From Betaproteobacteria bacterium (GTDB taxonomy: Bacteria; Pseudomonadota; Gammaproteobacteria; Burkholderiales; Usitatibacteraceae): a stretch of 64,000 bases of DNA. A program made the translations under genes and the position numbers. The stretch lies in NCBI GenBank assembly GCA_016708825.1, contig JADJEZ010000006.1:186001-250000 (forward strand). Reading direction: 5' to 3'. Within the stretch, counting starts at the first letter, position 1, and the number at the start of each line of letters is the position of its first letter. Below the pieces are notes generated by a model, which made no database searches, was not told the origin of the DNA, and saw only the letters and a list, made by a program, of their open reading frames with translations. This document shows positions 20,745-38,977 of the stretch, one piece after another.

Positions 20745-20941
20745 TGCTTGCTCGCTTTCGACTTCTCCGTGAGCACAGTGTGCACTCGCGCGATCTCGCG
20801 CTTCACGCGCTGGATCTCGCTGTTCTTGGTGAGGCTCTGCGTGGCAAGCTGCATGCGCAGTCCGAACTGCGCGCGGCGCAGCTCCAGCAGCTCCTTTTGC
20901 AGCTCCTCGGCGTTCTTGGAACGCAATTCGCTCGCTTTCAT
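20741..20941 (-). CDS. rpmC: 50S ribosomal protein L29
   Basis: This 66-residue uL29 begins [20 protein letters not shown]. It is a two-helix coiled coil with [20 protein letters not shown] and a basic C terminus. It lies at the tunnel exit next to L23, near the SRP and trigger-factor docking sites. The start at 20941 gives the canonical family N terminus. Confidence 0.98.
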   Translation of the reverse strand: MKASELRSKNAEELQKELLELRRAQFGLRMQLATQSLTKNSEIQRVKREIARVHTVLTEKSKASKQ

Positions 20942-20951
20942 GTCAATTTCC

Positions 20952-21365
20952 TCAGCCGATGAGTCGGTGCACGAAGGTCGTGCGTATCGGGAGCTTTGCC
21001 GCGGCAAGCGCAAACGCTTCCCGGGCCAGCGACTCCTGGACTCCGTCCATCTCGTAGAGCACCTTTCCCGGGACGATCTCCGCCACAAAGTACTCCGGCG
21101 AACCCTTTCCGTTGCCCATGCGGACTTCGGCCGGCTTTTTCGAGATAGGCTTGTCGGGGAAGATGCGGATCCAGATCCGGCCACCTCGCTTGATGTGGCG
21201 GGTCATGGCGCGGCGGGCCGCTTCGATCTGGCGGGCGGTCAGCCGGCCTCGACCGATGGCCTTCAGGCCGAACTCTCCGAAGGACACCTTTGCGCCGTTC
21301 GTGGCGACGCCCTTGTTCCGGCCCTTCTGCTCCTTGCGGTATTTCCTTCTAGCTGGCTGCAGCAT
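20952..21365 (-). CDS. rplP: 50S ribosomal protein L16
   Basis: This 137-residue uL16 begins [20 protein letters not shown]. It contains [20 protein letters not shown] and [20 protein letters not shown], including the conserved loop that reaches toward the peptidyl-transferase centre and A-site tRNA. The first 17 nt overlap the end of rpsC. Confidence 0.99.
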   Translation of the reverse strand: MLQPARRKYRKEQKGRNKGVATNGAKVSFGEFGLKAIGRGRLTARQIEAARRAMTRHIKRGGRIWIRIFPDKPISKKPAEVRMGNGKGSPEYFVAEIVPGKVLYEMDGVQESLAREAFALAAAKLPIRTTFVHRLIG

Positions 21366-22059
21366 GTTTCACCCCCGGTTTCCTGATCTTGCGCTCAGCC
21401 TCGGGAGCCGCGACGGCCGGCTGTTCTCCCTTGCCGAGCACTTCGCCCTTGAACACGAGAACCTGTACGCCGATCGTGCCGTAGGTCGTGCGCGCCTCGG
21501 AAAAGCCGTACTCGATGTCGGCGCGCAGCGTGTGCAGCGGAACCCTGCCCTCGCGGTACCACTCCGTTCGCGCGATCTCCGCTCCGTTCAGGCGCCCCGC
21601 GCTGGTGATCTTGATGCCCTGGGCGCCAAGGCGCATGGCATTCTGCATCGCCCGTTTCATCGCGCGGCGGAACATCACCCGCTTCTCGAGCTGGCTGGTG
21701 ATCGAGTCCGCGACGAGCTGGGCGTCCAGCTCGGGCTTCCTGATCTCCTCGATGTTCACGTGAACCGGCACGCCCATGAGCTTCTGCAGGACGTGGCGCA
21801 GGCCCTCGATGTCCTCGCCCTTCTTTCCGATCACCACGCCCGGCCTTGCCGAATAGATCGTGATTCGAGCGTTCTTCGCCGGGCGCTCGATCACCACTCT
21901 TCCGACGGCGGCGTGCGACAGCTTCTTCTTCAGGTACTCCCGGACCCGGATGTCCTCGGCAAGCATGCCGGGGAAATTCTTCGAGTTCGCGTACCACTTC
22001 GACGTCCAGTTGCGGTTGACCGAAAGACGGAACCCGGTCGGATGGATCTTCTGTCCCAT
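21349..22059 (-). CDS. rpsC: 30S ribosomal protein S3
   Basis: This 236-residue uS3 begins [20 protein letters not shown]. The KH domain contains [20 protein letters not shown] (GxxG is GKKG). The C-terminal domain contains [21 protein letters not shown]3 lines the mRNA entry channel and has helicase-like function with S4 and S5. It precedes rplP with a 17-nt overlap. Confidence 0.99.
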   Translation of the reverse strand: MGQKIHPTGFRLSVNRNWTSKWYANSKNFPGMLAEDIRVREYLKKKLSHAAVGRVVIERPAKNARITIYSARPGVVIGKKGEDIEGLRHVLQKLMGVPVHVNIEEIRKPELDAQLVADSITSQLEKRVMFRRAMKRAMQNAMRLGAQGIKITSAGRLNGAEIARTEWYREGRVPLHTLRADIEYGFSEARTTYGTIGVQVLVFKGEVLGKGEQPAVAAPEAERKIRKPGVKHAAAS

Positions 22060-22070
22060 AGTTCTTCCCC

Positions 22071-22409
22071 TCAGTTCCTGCCGTCGCCGACGGTGAGAAA
22101 CACGTGGCAGGTATGCTTGAGCACGCGGTTGCCGCGACCCTTGGCGCGCGCGTGAAAGCGTTTGAGCACCGGCCCCTTCTCGACCATGATGCGCGTGATC
22201 TTCAGCTCGTCGATGTCAGCGCCGTTGTTGTGCTCGGCATTGGCGATCGCGCTCTCGAGGACCTTCTTGATGATCTGCGCGCCCTTCTTGGGAGTGAACG
22301 CGAGAATATTGAGGGCGCGGTCCACCTTCTGCCCGCGCACCATGTCGGCCACGAGCCGGCCCTTCTGGGCCGAGAGCTTCGCGCCATAGAGTTTTGCGTC
22401 AACTTGCAT
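22071..22409 (-). CDS. rplV: 50S ribosomal protein L22
   Basis: This 112-residue uL22 begins [20 protein letters not shown]. It contains [20 protein letters not shown] and the tunnel-lining beta hairpin region [20 protein letters not shown]. The start at 22409 was chosen because a GGAG sequence sits 7 nt upstream. An in-frame ATG five codons earlier, near the rpsS stop, is the alternative. Confidence 0.97.
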   Translation of the reverse strand: MQVDAKLYGAKLSAQKGRLVADMVRGQKVDRALNILAFTPKKGAQIIKKVLESAIANAEHNNGADIDELKITRIMVEKGPVLKRFHARAKGRGNRVLKHTCHVFLTVGDGRN

Positions 22410-22420
22410 CGCGGTCTCCT

Positions 22421-22717
22421 TCATTTCTTCGGCGGGCCGGAGGGCGCCGCCACCTTCTTGTCGGCCGAGTGGCCCTTGAAGGTGCGCGTGAGCGCGAACT
22501 CGCCCAGCTTGTGGCCAACCATGTTCTCGGTCACGTAGACGGGAATATGCTGCTTGCCGTTGTGGACCGCGATCGTGAGGCCGACGAAATCCGGCAGGAC
22601 GGTGGAGCGCCGCGACCACGTCTTGATCGGCCGCTTGTCCTTGGCCGCCACGGCGGCCCCCACCTTCTTCATGAGATGCCCATCCACGAACGGGCCCTTC
22701 TTGATTGAACGTGCCAT
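22421..22717 (-). CDS. rpsS: 30S ribosomal protein S19
   Basis: This 98-residue uS19 begins [20 protein letters not shown]. It contains [20 protein letters not shown] and [20 protein letters not shown]. It lies in the 30S head with S13. A short Pro/Lys-rich tail (SGPPKK) extends the family core. Confidence 0.99.
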   Translation of the reverse strand: MARSIKKGPFVDGHLMKKVGAAVAAKDKRPIKTWSRRSTVLPDFVGLTIAVHNGKQHIPVYVTENMVGHKLGEFALTRTFKGHSADKKVAAPSGPPKK

Positions 22718-22729
22718 GTCGGTAGCCCC

Positions 22730-23551
22730 TTACGCCTTCTTGTGGCGGCTGCGCACGATCATCGTCTGCGTGCGCTTGTTGTTTCGCGTCTTCTTGCCCT
22801 TTGCCGGCTGGCCCCAGGGCGATACCGGATGCCGATTGCCCCGGGTACGCCCGCCGAGCGGGTGATCGACCGGGTTCATCGTTTCCCCGCGAACGGTCGG
22901 ACGAATGCCGCGCCAGCGATTTGCGCCGGCCTTGCCGATCTGGCGAAGGTTGTGTTCCTCGTTGCCGACCTCGCCGATCGTGGCGCGACAGTCGACGTGG
23001 ACACGGCGAATCTCCCCGGAGCGCATCCGCAGCTGCGCGTACTCGCCTTCGCGCGCGAGAAGCTGCACACCGGCTCCCGCGGCGCGCGCGATCTGCGCGC
23101 CCTTGCCGGGAAGCATCTCGACGCAGTGCACCGTGGTGCCCACAGGGATGTTGCGCAGCGGCAGGGCATTGCCTGCCTTGATAGGGGCTTCGATGCCGCT
23201 TTCGACCCTCTGGCCCACGGCAATCCCCTTGGGGGCGATCATGTACCGACGCTCGCCATCCGCATAGCAGAGGAGAGCGATGTTCGCGCTTCGGTTCGGG
23301 TCGTACTCGAGCCGCTCCACGGTCGCGGGGACGCCATCCTTGTTGCGGCGGAAGTCGATCAGGCGATAGTGCTGCTTGTGCCCTCCCCCCTGATGGCGAG
23401 TGGTGATGTTTCCGAAGGAGTTCCGCCCGGCACGCCTGGACTGCTTTTCCACCAGCGGGGCGTGCGGCTTGCCCTTGTGGAGCTCGGCGTTCACCACTTT
23501 CACCATCGACCGGCGCCCGGCCGACGTGGGTTTGGTCTTGACGAGGGCCAT
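22730..23551 (-). CDS. rplB: 50S ribosomal protein L2
   Basis: This 273-residue uL2 contains the conserved RNA-binding regions [20 protein letters not shown] and [20 protein letters not shown]. The C-terminal signature [20 protein letters not shown] includes the His important for peptidyl-transferase assembly. It lies between rplW and rpsS. Confidence 0.99.
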   Translation of the reverse strand: MALVKTKPTSAGRRSMVKVVNAELHKGKPHAPLVEKQSRRAGRNSFGNITTRHQGGGHKQHYRLIDFRRNKDGVPATVERLEYDPNRSANIALLCYADGERRYMIAPKGIAVGQRVESGIEAPIKAGNALPLRNIPVGTTVHCVEMLPGKGAQIARAAGAGVQLLAREGEYAQLRMRSGEIRRVHVDCRATIGEVGNEEHNLRQIGKAGANRWRGIRPTVRGETMNPVDHPLGGRTRGNRHPVSPWGQPAKGKKTRNNKRTQTMIVRSRHKKA

Positions 23552-23552
23552 G

Positions 23553-23861
23553 TTATGCCACTCCTTCCACGAAGTTGATGTCGCCTTCGCCCTTGAGGCT
23601 CACGTAGGCCTTCTTCACGTCGCGGCGGCGGCCCTCGAAGCGCCCGTGGCGCTTCTGCTTGCCCTTGAGGTTCACGACGTTGACCGCCGAGACCTCGACC
23701 TTCTGCTCCTTGAAGAGCAGCTCCACGGCGGCCTTGATCTCCGCCTTGGTCGCATCGGCGAGCACCTCGAAGACGATCTGGCGGTTCTTCTCGCCAACCA
23801 TCGTCGCCTTCTCCGAGATGATCGGGGCGCGGATGACCTTCATCAGTCGTTCTGCATTCAT
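23553..23861 (-). CDS. rplW: 50S ribosomal protein L23
   Basis: This 102-residue uL23 begins [20 protein letters not shown]. It contains [20 protein letters not shown] and [21 protein letters not shown]23 is the tunnel-exit docking site for trigger factor and SRP. The ATG overlaps the rplD stop in an ATGA junction. Confidence 0.99.
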   Translation of the reverse strand: MNAERLMKVIRAPIISEKATMVGEKNRQIVFEVLADATKAEIKAAVELLFKEQKVEVSAVNVVNLKGKQKRHGRFEGRRRDVKKAYVSLKGEGDINFVEGVA

Positions 23862-24478
23862 ACGAGGGCCTCCTCGAGATGCTTGACCGCTCCCTTGGTG
23901 AGCAGGACCTTCGGAAACCGCACCAGGCTCACCGGATCGGCATGACGGGCCTCGAGCACCAGGACATTGGGTAGATTGCGCGAGGAAAGGTAGAGATTCT
24001 CGTCCGGCACGTCGGTGATGATCAGGACTTCCGTCAATCCCATCGCCTTGAGCTTCTGGGTCAGGAGCTTTGTCTTGGGCTGTTCCATCGTGAAAGCGTC
24101 GATCACGGCCAGACGCTCTTCGCGGACGAGTTGCGAGAGGATCGAGGCCATCCCCGCGCGGTACATCTTGCGATTGACCTTGTGGGAAAAGTTCTCGTCA
24201 GGAGACGACGGAAAAATCTTCCCGCCACCGCGCCACAGCGGGCTGGACGTCATGCCCGATCGCGCACGACCCGTGCCCTTCTGGCGCCAGGGCTTCTTCG
24301 TCGAGTGCTTCACGTTGCCGCGGTCCTTCTGGGCACGCGTTCCCGCACGCCCGTTGGCGTGATACGCAACGACGACCTGGTGAATGAGCGCCTCGTTGAA
24401 CGAGCGCCCGAACAGGGCCTCTGAGGCAGCCACCGGGGCGAGGGCCTCGCCCTTCTCGTTGATGACCTTGAGTTCCAT
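23858..24478 (-). CDS. rplD: 50S ribosomal protein L4
   Basis: This 206-residue uL4 begins [20 protein letters not shown]. The extended loop contains [21 protein letters not shown], which lines the exit tunnel. In enterobacteria L4 represses the S10 operon. The ATG at 24478 overlaps the rplC stop (TGATG); a GTG one codon upstream is possible but less typical. Confidence 0.98.
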   Translation of the reverse strand: MELKVINEKGEALAPVAASEALFGRSFNEALIHQVVVAYHANGRAGTRAQKDRGNVKHSTKKPWRQKGTGRARSGMTSSPLWRGGGKIFPSSPDENFSHKVNRKMYRAGMASILSQLVREERLAVIDAFTMEQPKTKLLTQKLKAMGLTEVLIITDVPDENLYLSSRNLPNVLVLEARHADPVSLVRFPKVLLTKGAVKHLEEALV

Positions 24479-25136
24479 CACTTGCCTCCCTTCGGCGCCT
24501 TGGCCTTGACGCTCGGACGGAGCACGACGCTTCCGTTCTTGGCACCGGGCACCGAACCCTTGATCATGACCAGGCCTCTCTCGGCATCCACGCGCGCGAC
24601 CTCGAGCAACTGGACGGTGCGCTGGACGCTACCAAGGTGGCCCGACATGCGCTTGCCCGGGAAAACGCGCCCGGGGTCCTGCGCCATGCCGATCGAGCCG
24701 GGGCTGTTGTGCGACAACGAATTCCCGTGCGAGGCCCGGTTCGAGGAAAAGTGGTAGCGCTTGATGACGCCGGCGAAACCCTTTCCGATGGAGGTTCCGG
24801 TAACGTCGACCTTCTGGCCCACCTGGAACATGTCCACCTTGAGCTCCGCACCCACGGCGATTGCGCGAGCGCCTCCGGGGCGACACGAAACTCCCTGAGC
24901 ACGCTGCCGGCCTCGACGCCGGCCTTGGCATAGTGACCCGCCACCGCCTTGCTGACGCGGGAGGCGCGGCGCTTGCCGTAGGCGACCTGGACGGCGCAGT
25001 AACCGTCTCCATCCGCGGTCTTGATCTGTGCAACGCGGTTGCCCGCGCAATCGAGCACCGTAACGGGGACGCTCGTTCCGTCCTCGTTGAAGATGCGCAT
25101 CATGCCGACCTTGCGGCCGACGAGTCCGAGACTCAT
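24478..25136 (-). CDS. rplC: 50S ribosomal protein L3 (single-base frameshift in this sequence)
   Basis: uL3 starts [20 protein letters not shown] and is normal through [12 protein letters not shown]. It then leaves frame somewhere in 24855-24880. The other frame continues with [40 protein letters not shown] and [21 protein letters not shown], and ends APKGGK at 24478. The span is two bases over a codon multiple; restoring one base gives about 219 residues, a normal L3. The gene is essential, so a missing base in the consensus is far more likely than a true mutation. L3 is an early 50S assembly protein near the peptidyl-transferase centre. Confidence 0.93.
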
Positions 25137-25246
25137 CTTCTACCCTTTCACTTGTTCGCCCGCAGCTTGCTGCGCGGGTGCCGGCTGCAATTGGCCGGCC
25201 CTTCACCTTCCGTCCGGGCGGCCGCCCGGTCGGTCCATCCACTGCG
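25137..25246 (-). promoter_or_regulatory. Hairpin-rich rpsJ-rplC intercistronic region
   Basis: This 110-nt gap contains a perfect 16-nt palindrome CCGGGCGGCCGCCCGG (25214-25229), a GCCGGC/GCCGGC pair (25180-25185 and 25194-25199) and a near-perfect CCCGCAGC/GCTGCGGG stem (about 25159-25178). In E. coli rpsJ and rplC are separated by a short gap and the L4-responsive leader lies upstream of rpsJ. A processing or autoregulatory site here is an inference from structure only. Confidence 0.4.
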
Positions 25247-25567
25247 TCAGAGCTTGATCTCGACGTCGACTCCCGCCGGCAGATCCAGTTTCATCAGCGC
25301 ATCGACCGTCTTGTCGGTCGGATCGATGATGTCCATCAGCCGCAAATGCGTTCGAATCTCGAACTGGTCGCGGGAAGTCTTGTTCTTGTGCGGCGATCGC
25401 AGCACGTCGAACCGCTCGATTCGCGTGGGCATCGGAACCGGGCCCTTCACAACGGCGCCCGTGCGCTTGGCGGTCTCCACAATCTCGAGCGCCGACTGGT
25501 CGATCAATTTGTAATCGAACGCCTTGAGGCGAATGCGGATCTTCTGGCTTCCGGGGGTCTGTGCCAT
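25247..25567 (-). CDS. rpsJ: 30S ribosomal protein S10 (NusE)
   Basis: This 106-residue uS10 begins [20 protein letters not shown]. It contains [20 protein letters not shown] and ends [11 protein letters not shown]. Besides its ribosomal role it is NusE, the antitermination and NusG-coupling partner. It lies four nucleotides downstream of the tuf stop, with AGGA before the ATG; the link to tuf is normal in betaproteobacteria. Confidence 0.99.
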   Translation of the reverse strand: MAQTPGSQKIRIRLKAFDYKLIDQSALEIVETAKRTGAVVKGPVPMPTRIERFDVLRSPHKNKTSRDQFEIRTHLRLMDIIDPTDKTVDALMKLDLPAGVDVEIKL

Positions 25568-25571
25568 GTTC

Positions 25572-26761
<1,190 letters not shown>

Positions 26762-26779
26762 TTCGATTCCTCGTGAATA

Positions 26780-28888
<2,109 letters not shown>

Positions 28889-28951
28889 TGTGTTCTTTCT
28901 GTCGTCTCGAATCCGCCGAACCTGCTGGCGGTTCGTGGCTGGATGTCTCGT

Positions 28952-29422
28952 CTAGAAGCGGTAGTGAGCGAAGGCCTTGTTCGCCTCTGCCATGCGGTGT
29001 ACCTCTTCACGCTTCTTCACGGCGCCGCCACGGCCTTCCGCGGCCTCCAGAAGCTCGTTGGCCAGGCGCTGACCCATGCTCTTCTCACCGCGCTTGCGGG
29101 CCGCCTCGCGCAGCCAGCGCATTGCAAGTGCCGTGCGGCGAATGGGGCGAACTTCGACGGGCACCTGATAGTTGGCCCCACCGACCCGGCGGCTCTTCAC
29201 CTCCACCATGGGCCTCACATTATTGATCGCCGCGCCAAAGACCTCGAACGGATCCTTGCCCGATTTCTTCGCGATCTGGTCGAGCGCGCCGTACATGATC
29301 CGCTCGGCCACGCTCTTCTTGCCGCGCGTCATCAGGACGTTGATGAACTTCGCGACTTCTTCGCTCTTGAACTTGGGATCCGGCAGGATCTCGCGCTTCG
29401 GGACTTCTCTGCGGCGGGGCAT
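28952..29422 (-). CDS. rpsG: 30S ribosomal protein S7
   Basis: This 156-residue uS7 begins [20 protein letters not shown]. It contains [40 protein letters not shown] and ends [12 protein letters not shown]7 organises the 30S head and is the translational repressor of the str operon in E. coli. It is preceded by rpsL and followed by fusA. Confidence 0.99.
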   Translation of the reverse strand: MPRRREVPKREILPDPKFKSEEVAKFINVLMTRGKKSVAERIMYGALDQIAKKSGKDPFEVFGAAINNVRPMVEVKSRRVGGANYQVPVEVRPIRRTALAMRWLREAARKRGEKSMGQRLANELLEAAEGRGGAVKKREEVHRMAEANKAFAHYRF

Positions 29423-29479
29423 AGGTATCTATCCGTTCAGTAAGTGTCTGTCAGGCGGCCTCGGGCCGGCCATCCCGGC

Positions 29480-29857
29480 TCACGCGGCCTTGGGCCGCTT
29501 GGCGCCGTACTTCGAGCGCGACTGCTTGCGATCCTTGACTCCCGCGGTGTCGAGGCTGCCGCGAACCATGTGGTAGCGAACGCCCGGAAGGTCCTTTACG
29601 CGACCGCCCCGGATGAGCACCACCGAGTGCTCCTGGAGGTTGTGCCCTTCTCCTCCGATGTAGCTGATGACCTCGTAGCCGTTGGTGAGCCGCACCTTGG
29701 CGACCTTTCGCAGGGCAGAGTTCGGCTTTTTCGGCGTTGTCGTGTAGACGCGCGTGCAAACGCCCCGTTTCTGGGGGCTGCCGCCAAGCGCGGGCACCTT
29801 GCTCTTCGTTATGGCCTTCTGGCGCGGCTTGCGAAGCAACTGATTGATCGTGGGCAT
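29480..29857 (-). CDS. rpsL: 30S ribosomal protein S12
   Basis: This 125-residue uS12 begins [20 protein letters not shown]. The [14 protein letters not shown] block has Lys at the position of E. coli K43, and the [13 protein letters not shown] block has the second conserved Lys before Asp. Both are the streptomycin-sensitive wild-type residues. It is the first gene of the str block and is preceded by its own promoter. Confidence 0.99.
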   Translation of the reverse strand: MPTINQLLRKPRQKAITKSKVPALGGSPQKRGVCTRVYTTTPKKPNSALRKVAKVRLTNGYEVISYIGGEGHNLQEHSVVLIRGGRVKDLPGVRYHMVRGSLDTAGVKDRKQSRSKYGAKRPKAA

Positions 29858-29945
29858 TTTTTTCGTCCGATGGGTCGTTCCGGCCCCCCTCTCGGAAGCC
29901 GGCCTCCACAGCCCCATGGGAAAAGGCGCCGGAAAAAAGCTCTCA

Positions 29946-29970
29946 AGTTTAGGGGTTTAGGTCATTTCAG

Positions 29971-29974
<4 letters not shown>
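29946..29974 (-). promoter_or_regulatory. Sigma70-type promoter for the str block, overlapping the rpoC stop
   Basis: The minus strand carries TTGACT (29969-29974), a 17-nt spacer and TAAACT (29946-29951). The -35 box overlaps the rpoC stop codon. The predicted start lies about 80 nt upstream of rpsL, giving rpsL-rpsG-fusA-tuf its own transcription start in addition to read-through from rpoBC. Confidence 0.75.
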
Positions 29975-34170
<4,196 letters not shown>

Positions 34171-34224
34171 CCGTATTCTCCTGGGGCGTTCGCTGTCGGG
34201 GCGCGCTGGTTCGATACTTGACGG

Positions 34225-37200
34225 TCAGTAGCGCTCGAGATCGATGTCGATCGCGAGCGAGCGGATCTCCTTCACCAGCACGTTGAACGACTCGGGCATG
34301 CCCGCCTCGATCTTGTGCTCGCCCTTCACGATGCTTTCGTAGACCTTGGTGCGGCCCTGCGTGTCGTCCGACTTCACGGTGAGCATTTCCTGCAGCGTGT
34401 AGGCGGCGCCGTAGGCCTCGAGCGCCCAGACTTCCATCTCGCCGAATCGCTGCCCGCCGAACTGCGCCTTGCCGCCGAGCGGCTGCTGCGTTACGAGCGA
34501 GTACGGGCCCGTGGAACGCGCGTGCATCTTGTCGTCGACCAGGTGGTGGAGCTTCAGGATGTGCATGTACCCCACCGTGACCTTGCGGTCGAAGGGATCC
34601 CCGGTGCGTCCGTCGTGGAGGGAGATCTGGCCACTGCGAGGAAGCCCAGCCAGCTCGAGCATGTCCTTGATCTCCGCCTCGGTGGCGCCATCGAACACGG
34701 GCGTGGCGAACGGAACTCCGCCGGTCAGGTTCGCTCCGAGTTCGAGCACCTCCTCGTCCGTGAACGCGGCGATGTCCTCCTTCTTGCCTGCCGAGTTGTA
34801 GATCTTGTCGAGATACTTGCGCAGCTTGGACACACTTTCGTGGCCGCGAAGCATCTCGCCGATCTTCACACCCAGCCCTTTTGCGGCCCACCCGAGGTGC
34901 GTCTCCAGGATCTGGCCGACGTTCATACGGGAGGGAACGCCCAACGGGTTGAGTACGATATCCACCGAGGTTCCATCGGCCATGAAGGGCATGTCCTCGA
35001 CGGGAACGATCTTCGAGATCACGCCTTTGTTGCCGTGCCGTCCGGCCATCTTGTCGCCCGGCTGGAGGCGCCGCTTCACGGCAACATAGACCTTCACCAT
35101 CTTCTGGACGCCGGGCGGAAGCTCGTCGCCCTGCGTGAGCTTCTTCTTCTTCTCCTCGAAAGCGCGGTCGAACTCCTTGCGCGTGAGATCAAGGGACTCG
35201 CGCAGCTGCTCAAGCTGGGACGCCGATTCGTCGTCCGAGAGCCGGATATCGAACCACTCGTGGCGCTCGAGTTCCGTGAGGTACGCCTTCGTGAGCTTGG
35301 TGCCCTTGGCAAGCCGCTTGGGACCACCCTTTGCAGTCTTGCCATTGAGCATGCGTTCGAGGCGGGCGAAAAGATCGTCCTCCACGATTCTCAGTTGGTC
35401 GTGGAGGTCCTTGCGGTAATCCTTGAGCTGGTCGTCGATGATCTGCTGGGCACGCTTGTCGCGCTGGATGCCTTCGCGCGTGAAGACCTGCACGTCGATC
35501 ACGCAACCCGATATGCCGGACGGAACCCTGAGGCTCGTGTCCTTCACGTCGGAGGCCTTCTCGCCGAAAATCGCGCGAAGGAGCTTCTCCTCCGGCGTGA
35601 GCTGCGTCTCGCCCTTCGGCGTGACCTTCCCCACCAGGACATCGCCGGCCTCGACCTCCGCCCCGATGTAGACGATGCCGGATTCGTCCAGCCGCGCGAG
35701 CATGCGCTCGGACAGGTTGGAGATGTCGCGCGTGATTTCCTCCGGGCCCAGCTTCGTGTCGCGCGCGACGACCACCAGTTCCTCGATGTGGATCGAGGTG
35801 TAGCGGTCGTCCGCGACGACGCGCTCGGAGATGAGGATGGAGTCCTCGAAGTTGTAGCCGTTCCAGGGCATGAACGCGACCAGCATGTTCTGCCCGAGCG
35901 CGAGCTCGCCCATGTCGGTGGAGGCGCCATCCGCGATCACGTCGCCACCGGCGATCAGGTCCCCGACCTTCACCAGCGGGCGCTGGTTGATGTTGGTGTT
36001 CTGGTTGGACCGCATGTACTTCGTCAGGTTGTAGATGTCCACGCCCGCCTTGCCGGCGCTTGTTTCGCTGTCGTTCACACGAACCACGATCCGGCCGGCG
36101 TCTACGTAGTCGATTCGCCCGCCGCGCCGCGCCTGCACGGCCGTGCCGGAGTCGATCGCGACCGTGCGCTCGATGCCCGTGCCGACGAGAGGCTTCTCGG
36201 CGCGAAGACAGGGAACTGCCTGCCGTTGCATGTTGGAGCCCATGAGGGCGCGGTTCGCGTCGTCGTGCTCGAGGAAGGGGATGAGGGACGCTGCCACGGA
36301 TACGATCTGCGACGGGGCTACGTCTATGTACTCGATCTTCTCGGGGCTCGACAACGTGAACTCGTTGCGGTGGCGGCAAGAAACCAGCTCGTTCACGAAA
36401 TGCCCCGACTTGTCGAGTTCCGCGTTCGCCTGCGCGATGACGTACTTGCCCTCCTCGATCGCCGACAGGAACTCGATCTCCTTGCCTACCTTCGAACCCT
36501 TCACCTTCCGATAGGGTGTTTCGATGAAACCGTAGTCGTTGGTGCGCGCAAAGAGCGCGAGCGAATTGATGAGACCGATGTTCGGCCCTTCCGGCGTCTC
36601 GATCGGGCACACGCGGCCGTAGTGCGTGGGATGAACGTCTCGCACCTCGAACCCCGCGCGTTCGCGCGTGAGACCGCCAGGACCCAGAGCCGAAATGCGA
36701 CGCTTGTGCGTGATTTCGGAGAGCGGATTCGTCTGGTCCATGAACTGCGAAAGCTGGCTCGAACCGAAGAACTCCTTGATCGCCGCGGAAACGGGCTTCG
36801 CGTTGATGAGATCGTGCGGCATCAGGTTCTCGCTCTCCGCCTGCGAGAGCCTCTCGCGCACCGCGCGCTCCACGCGAACGAGGCCGGAGCGGAACTGGTT
36901 CTCGGCCAGTTCGCCAACCGAGCGCACGCGCCGATTGCCCAGGTGATCGATGTCGTCGATCTCCCCGCGCCCGTTTCGAAGTTCGACGAGGATGCGGATA
37001 ACGGCGACGATGTCGTCGGTCGAAAGCGTCATCGGGCCCGTCAGTTCGTCCTTGCCGACGCGGCGGTTGAACTTCATGCGACCGACGTCGGAGAGATCGT
37101 ATCGGTCCTCACTGAAAAATAGCCCATTGAAAAGCGTCTTCACCGCATCTTCGGTGGGCGGCTCGCCAGGCCGCATCATCCTGTAGATCGCGACCTGGGC

Positions 37201-38298
37201 ATTCAGTTGGTCCACCGACTCGTCTACTCGCAGCGTCTGCGAGATGTACGGTCCCTGGTCGAGATCGTTGGTATAGATCGTCTGGAGCTCCTCGATACCG
37301 GCCTCCTCGATCTTCTTGAGCAGCGTCTCGGTTACCTCCTCGTTGGCGCTGGCGACGATCTCGCCGGTTTCCTTGTTGACGAGGTTCTTCGCCAGCGTTC
37401 TTCCGAGCAGGAAATCGGCCTCGACGGAAAGCTTCTTCATTCCCGCGGCTTCCATGTCGCGGATGTGCTTGACCGTGATGCGCTTGTCCTTCTGGACGAT
37501 GACCTTGCCGGCCTTGGTGGCGATGTCGAAACGGGCGATCTCGCCCTTCAGCCGCTCCGGAACGACTTCGAACTCGATTCCCTTCTTGCCGAAGTGGAAC
37601 GTGTCGAAGACGAAGAACTCCGCGAGAATGCGCTCGGGCGTGTACCCGAGGGACTTGAGAAGGATCGTGACCGGCATCTTGCGGCGACGGTCGACGCGGA
37701 AGTATAGGAAATCCTTCGGGTCGAACTCGAAGTCGAGCCACGAGCCGCGGTAGGGGATCACGCGAGCAGAGAAAAGGAGCTTCCCGGAAGAGTGGGTCTT
37801 GCCGCGGTCGTGCTCGAAGAAGACGCCGGGCGAGCGGTGCAGCTGGCTCACGATGACGCGTTCCGTGCCGTTCACCACGAAGGAGCCGTTGCGGGTCATG
37901 AGCGGGATCTCGCCCATGTAGACCTCCTGCTCCTTCACTTCCTTGATCGTGGGCTTGGTCGCCTCGCGGTCCATGATCGTAAGCCTGACCTTCGCGCGAA
38001 GCGGGCTCGCGAACGTGAGGCCCCGCTGCTGGCATTCGACCACGTCGAACGGAGGCTCGCCGAGCGCGTAGCTCACGAACTCGAGCCGGGCATTTCCCGA
38101 ATGGCTCGAAATCGGAAACACCGAGGAGAATGCCGACTGCAGCCCCGTTTCGCGGCGGGATCCCGGCGCCGTCTCGGCCTGCAGGAATTCGGCATAGGAA
38201 TCGAGTTGCGTGGCCAGGAGGAACGGCACGTCGAGGACGGCCGCTCGCTTGGCGAAACTCTTGCGAATGCGCTTCTTCTCGGTAAACGTATAGGTCAT
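34225..38298 (-). CDS. rpoB: RNA polymerase beta subunit
   Basis: This 1357-residue subunit begins [20 protein letters not shown]. The rifampicin pocket reads [20 protein letters not shown] followed by [14 protein letters not shown]; the key Gln, Asp, His, Arg and Ser are the rifampicin-sensitive residues. The Mg/NTP region contains [15 protein letters not shown], and the C terminus contains [20 protein letters not shown]. No internal frame problem was seen. A 246-nt gap with hairpins separates it from rplL. Confidence 0.99.
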   Translation of the reverse strand: MTYTFTEKKRIRKSFAKRAAVLDVPFLLATQLDSYAEFLQAETAPGSRRETGLQSAFSSVFPISSHSGNARLEFVSYALGEPPFDVVECQQRGLTFASPLRAKVRLTIMDREATKPTIKEVKEQEVYMGEIPLMTRNGSFVVNGTERVIVSQLHRSPGVFFEHDRGKTHSSGKLLFSARVIPYRGSWLDFEFDPKDFLYFRVDRRRKMPVTILLKSLGYTPERILAEFFVFDTFHFGKKGIEFEVVPERLKGEIARFDIATKAGKVIVQKDKRITVKHIRDMEAAGMKKLSVEADFLLGRTLAKNLVNKETGEIVASANEEVTETLLKKIEEAGIEELQTIYTNDLDQGPYISQTLRVDESVDQLNAQVAIYRMMRPGEPPTEDAVKTLFNGLFFSEDRYDLSDVGRMKFNRRVGKDELTGPMTLSTDDIVAVIRILVELRNGRGEIDDIDHLGNRRVRSVGELAENQFRSGLVRVERAVRERLSQAESENLMPHDLINAKPVSAAIKEFFGSSQLSQFMDQTNPLSEITHKRRISALGPGGLTRERAGFEVRDVHPTHYGRVCPIETPEGPNIGLINSLALFARTNDYGFIETPYRKVKGSKVGKEIEFLSAIEEGKYVIAQANAELDKSGHFVNELVSCRHRNEFTLSSPEKIEYIDVAPSQIVSVAASLIPFLEHDDANRALMGSNMQRQAVPCLRAEKPLVGTGIERTVAIDSGTAVQARRGGRIDYVDAGRIVVRVNDSETSAGKAGVDIYNLTKYMRSNQNTNINQRPLVKVGDLIAGGDVIADGASTDMGELALGQNMLVAFMPWNGYNFEDSILISERVVADDRYTSIHIEELVVVARDTKLGPEEITRDISNLSERMLARLDESGIVYIGAEVEAGDVLVGKVTPKGETQLTPEEKLLRAIFGEKASDVKDTSLRVPSGISGCVIDVQVFTREGIQRDKRAQQIIDDQLKDYRKDLHDQLRIVEDDLFARLERMLNGKTAKGGPKRLAKGTKLTKAYLTELERHEWFDIRLSDDESASQLEQLRESLDLTRKEFDRAFEEKKKKLTQGDELPPGVQKMVKVYVAVKRRLQPGDKMAGRHGNKGVISKIVPVEDMPFMADGTSVDIVLNPLGVPSRMNVGQILETHLGWAAKGLGVKIGEMLRGHESVSKLRKYLDKIYNSAGKKEDIAAFTDEEVLELGANLTGGVPFATPVFDGATEAEIKDMLELAGLPRSGQISLHDGRTGDPFDRKVTVGYMHILKLHHLVDDKMHARSTGPYSLVTQQPLGGKAQFGGQRFGEMEVWALEAYGAAYTLQEMLTVKSDDTQGRTKVYESIVKGEHKIEAGMPESFNVLVKEIRSLAIDIDLERY

Positions 38299-38393
38299 GA
38301 TGGCTCCGAAAAATCCCGCGGGCGCGTGGGCGCCCGTGCACCCGACTGGTGCTCATGGCCTGGTGGCTGGCCCCTACCAGCCGCTGGCGGACA

Positions 38394-38410
38394 GCCGCAT
38401 GGGATGCGGC
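38394..38410 (-). other. Hairpin in the rplL-rpoB gap (proximal to rpoB)
   Basis: The sequence GCCGCAT-GGG-ATGCGGC is a perfect 7-bp stem with a 3-nt loop. It lies in the middle of the 246-nt rplL-rpoB gap and would be present in the rpoB leader transcript. A role in RNA processing is possible. Confidence 0.45.
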
Positions 38411-38493
38411 CCGACCAAACCTCGCCTCCTGCAGTCGCTTCAGAAGGCAAATCAAAACCGTCACGGCTTTGATTTGGCTTCTGGAACTGCGCT

Positions 38494-38523
38494 GGAGCGA
38501 GCACCGGAGACCGGTGCCGCTCC
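38494..38523 (-). other. Attenuator or RNase III-like hairpin between rplL and rpoB
   Basis: A 30-nt inverted repeat reads GGAGC-(bulge)-GCACCGG-loop-CCGGTGC-(bulge)-GCTCC. It lies 22 nt after the rplL stop. There is no T-run, so termination would be partial at most. E. coli has an attenuator and an RNase III site in the same gap, which sets the 4:1 ratio of L12 to beta; that equivalence is inferred. Confidence 0.6.
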
Positions 38524-38544
38524 AACGCCCCAGACACGCCGCCG

Positions 38545-38925
38545 TTACTTCACTTCCACCTTGGCGCCGGCTTCCTCCAGTTTCTTCTTCACCGACTCGG
38601 CCTCCGCCTTGTTCACCGCTTCCTTCACGGGCTTGGGCGCGCCATCGACGAGATCCTTGGCCTCCTTCAGGCCCAGACCCGTCACTTCGCGCACGGCCTT
38701 GATGGTGTTCACTTTGTTCTCGCCGGCCGCAATGAGGATCACGTTGAATTCCGTCTGCTCTTCGGCCGCAGCGGCAGCGCCGCCCGCAGCGGGCGCGGCT
38801 ACGGCAACGGCTGTGGCTGCGGCGGACACGCCGAATTTCTCCTCCATGTCCTTGATGAGCTGCGAGAGCTCGAGGACGGTCATGCTCGCGACTGCGTCGA
38901 GGATTTCCTGCTTGGCGATAGCCAT
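38545..38925 (-). CDS. rplL: 50S ribosomal protein L7/L12
   Basis: This 126-residue bL12 has an N-terminal dimerisation domain ([20 protein letters not shown]) and an Ala-rich flexible hinge (about 36-56). The C-terminal factor-binding domain contains [20 protein letters not shown] and ends [13 protein letters not shown]. It forms the ribosomal stalk that recruits translational GTPases. Confidence 0.99.
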   Translation of the reverse strand: MAIAKQEILDAVASMTVLELSQLIKDMEEKFGVSAAATAVAVAAPAAGGAAAAAEEQTEFNVILIAAGENKVNTIKAVREVTGLGLKEAKDLVDGAPKPVKEAVNKAEAESVKKKLEEAGAKVEVK

Positions 38926-38977
38926 CTTTCGTTCTCCTGTACTTGATTCAGTGGTCGTTGGATAAGGGTCGTGGCGA

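Noticed and set aside
34315..37122. A 935-codon plus-strand open frame opposite rpoB, and similar long frames opposite rpoC, aspS and secY
   Set aside because: These are antisense shadows of high-GC coding sequence, with Arg/Leu/His-rich composition and no recognisable domain.
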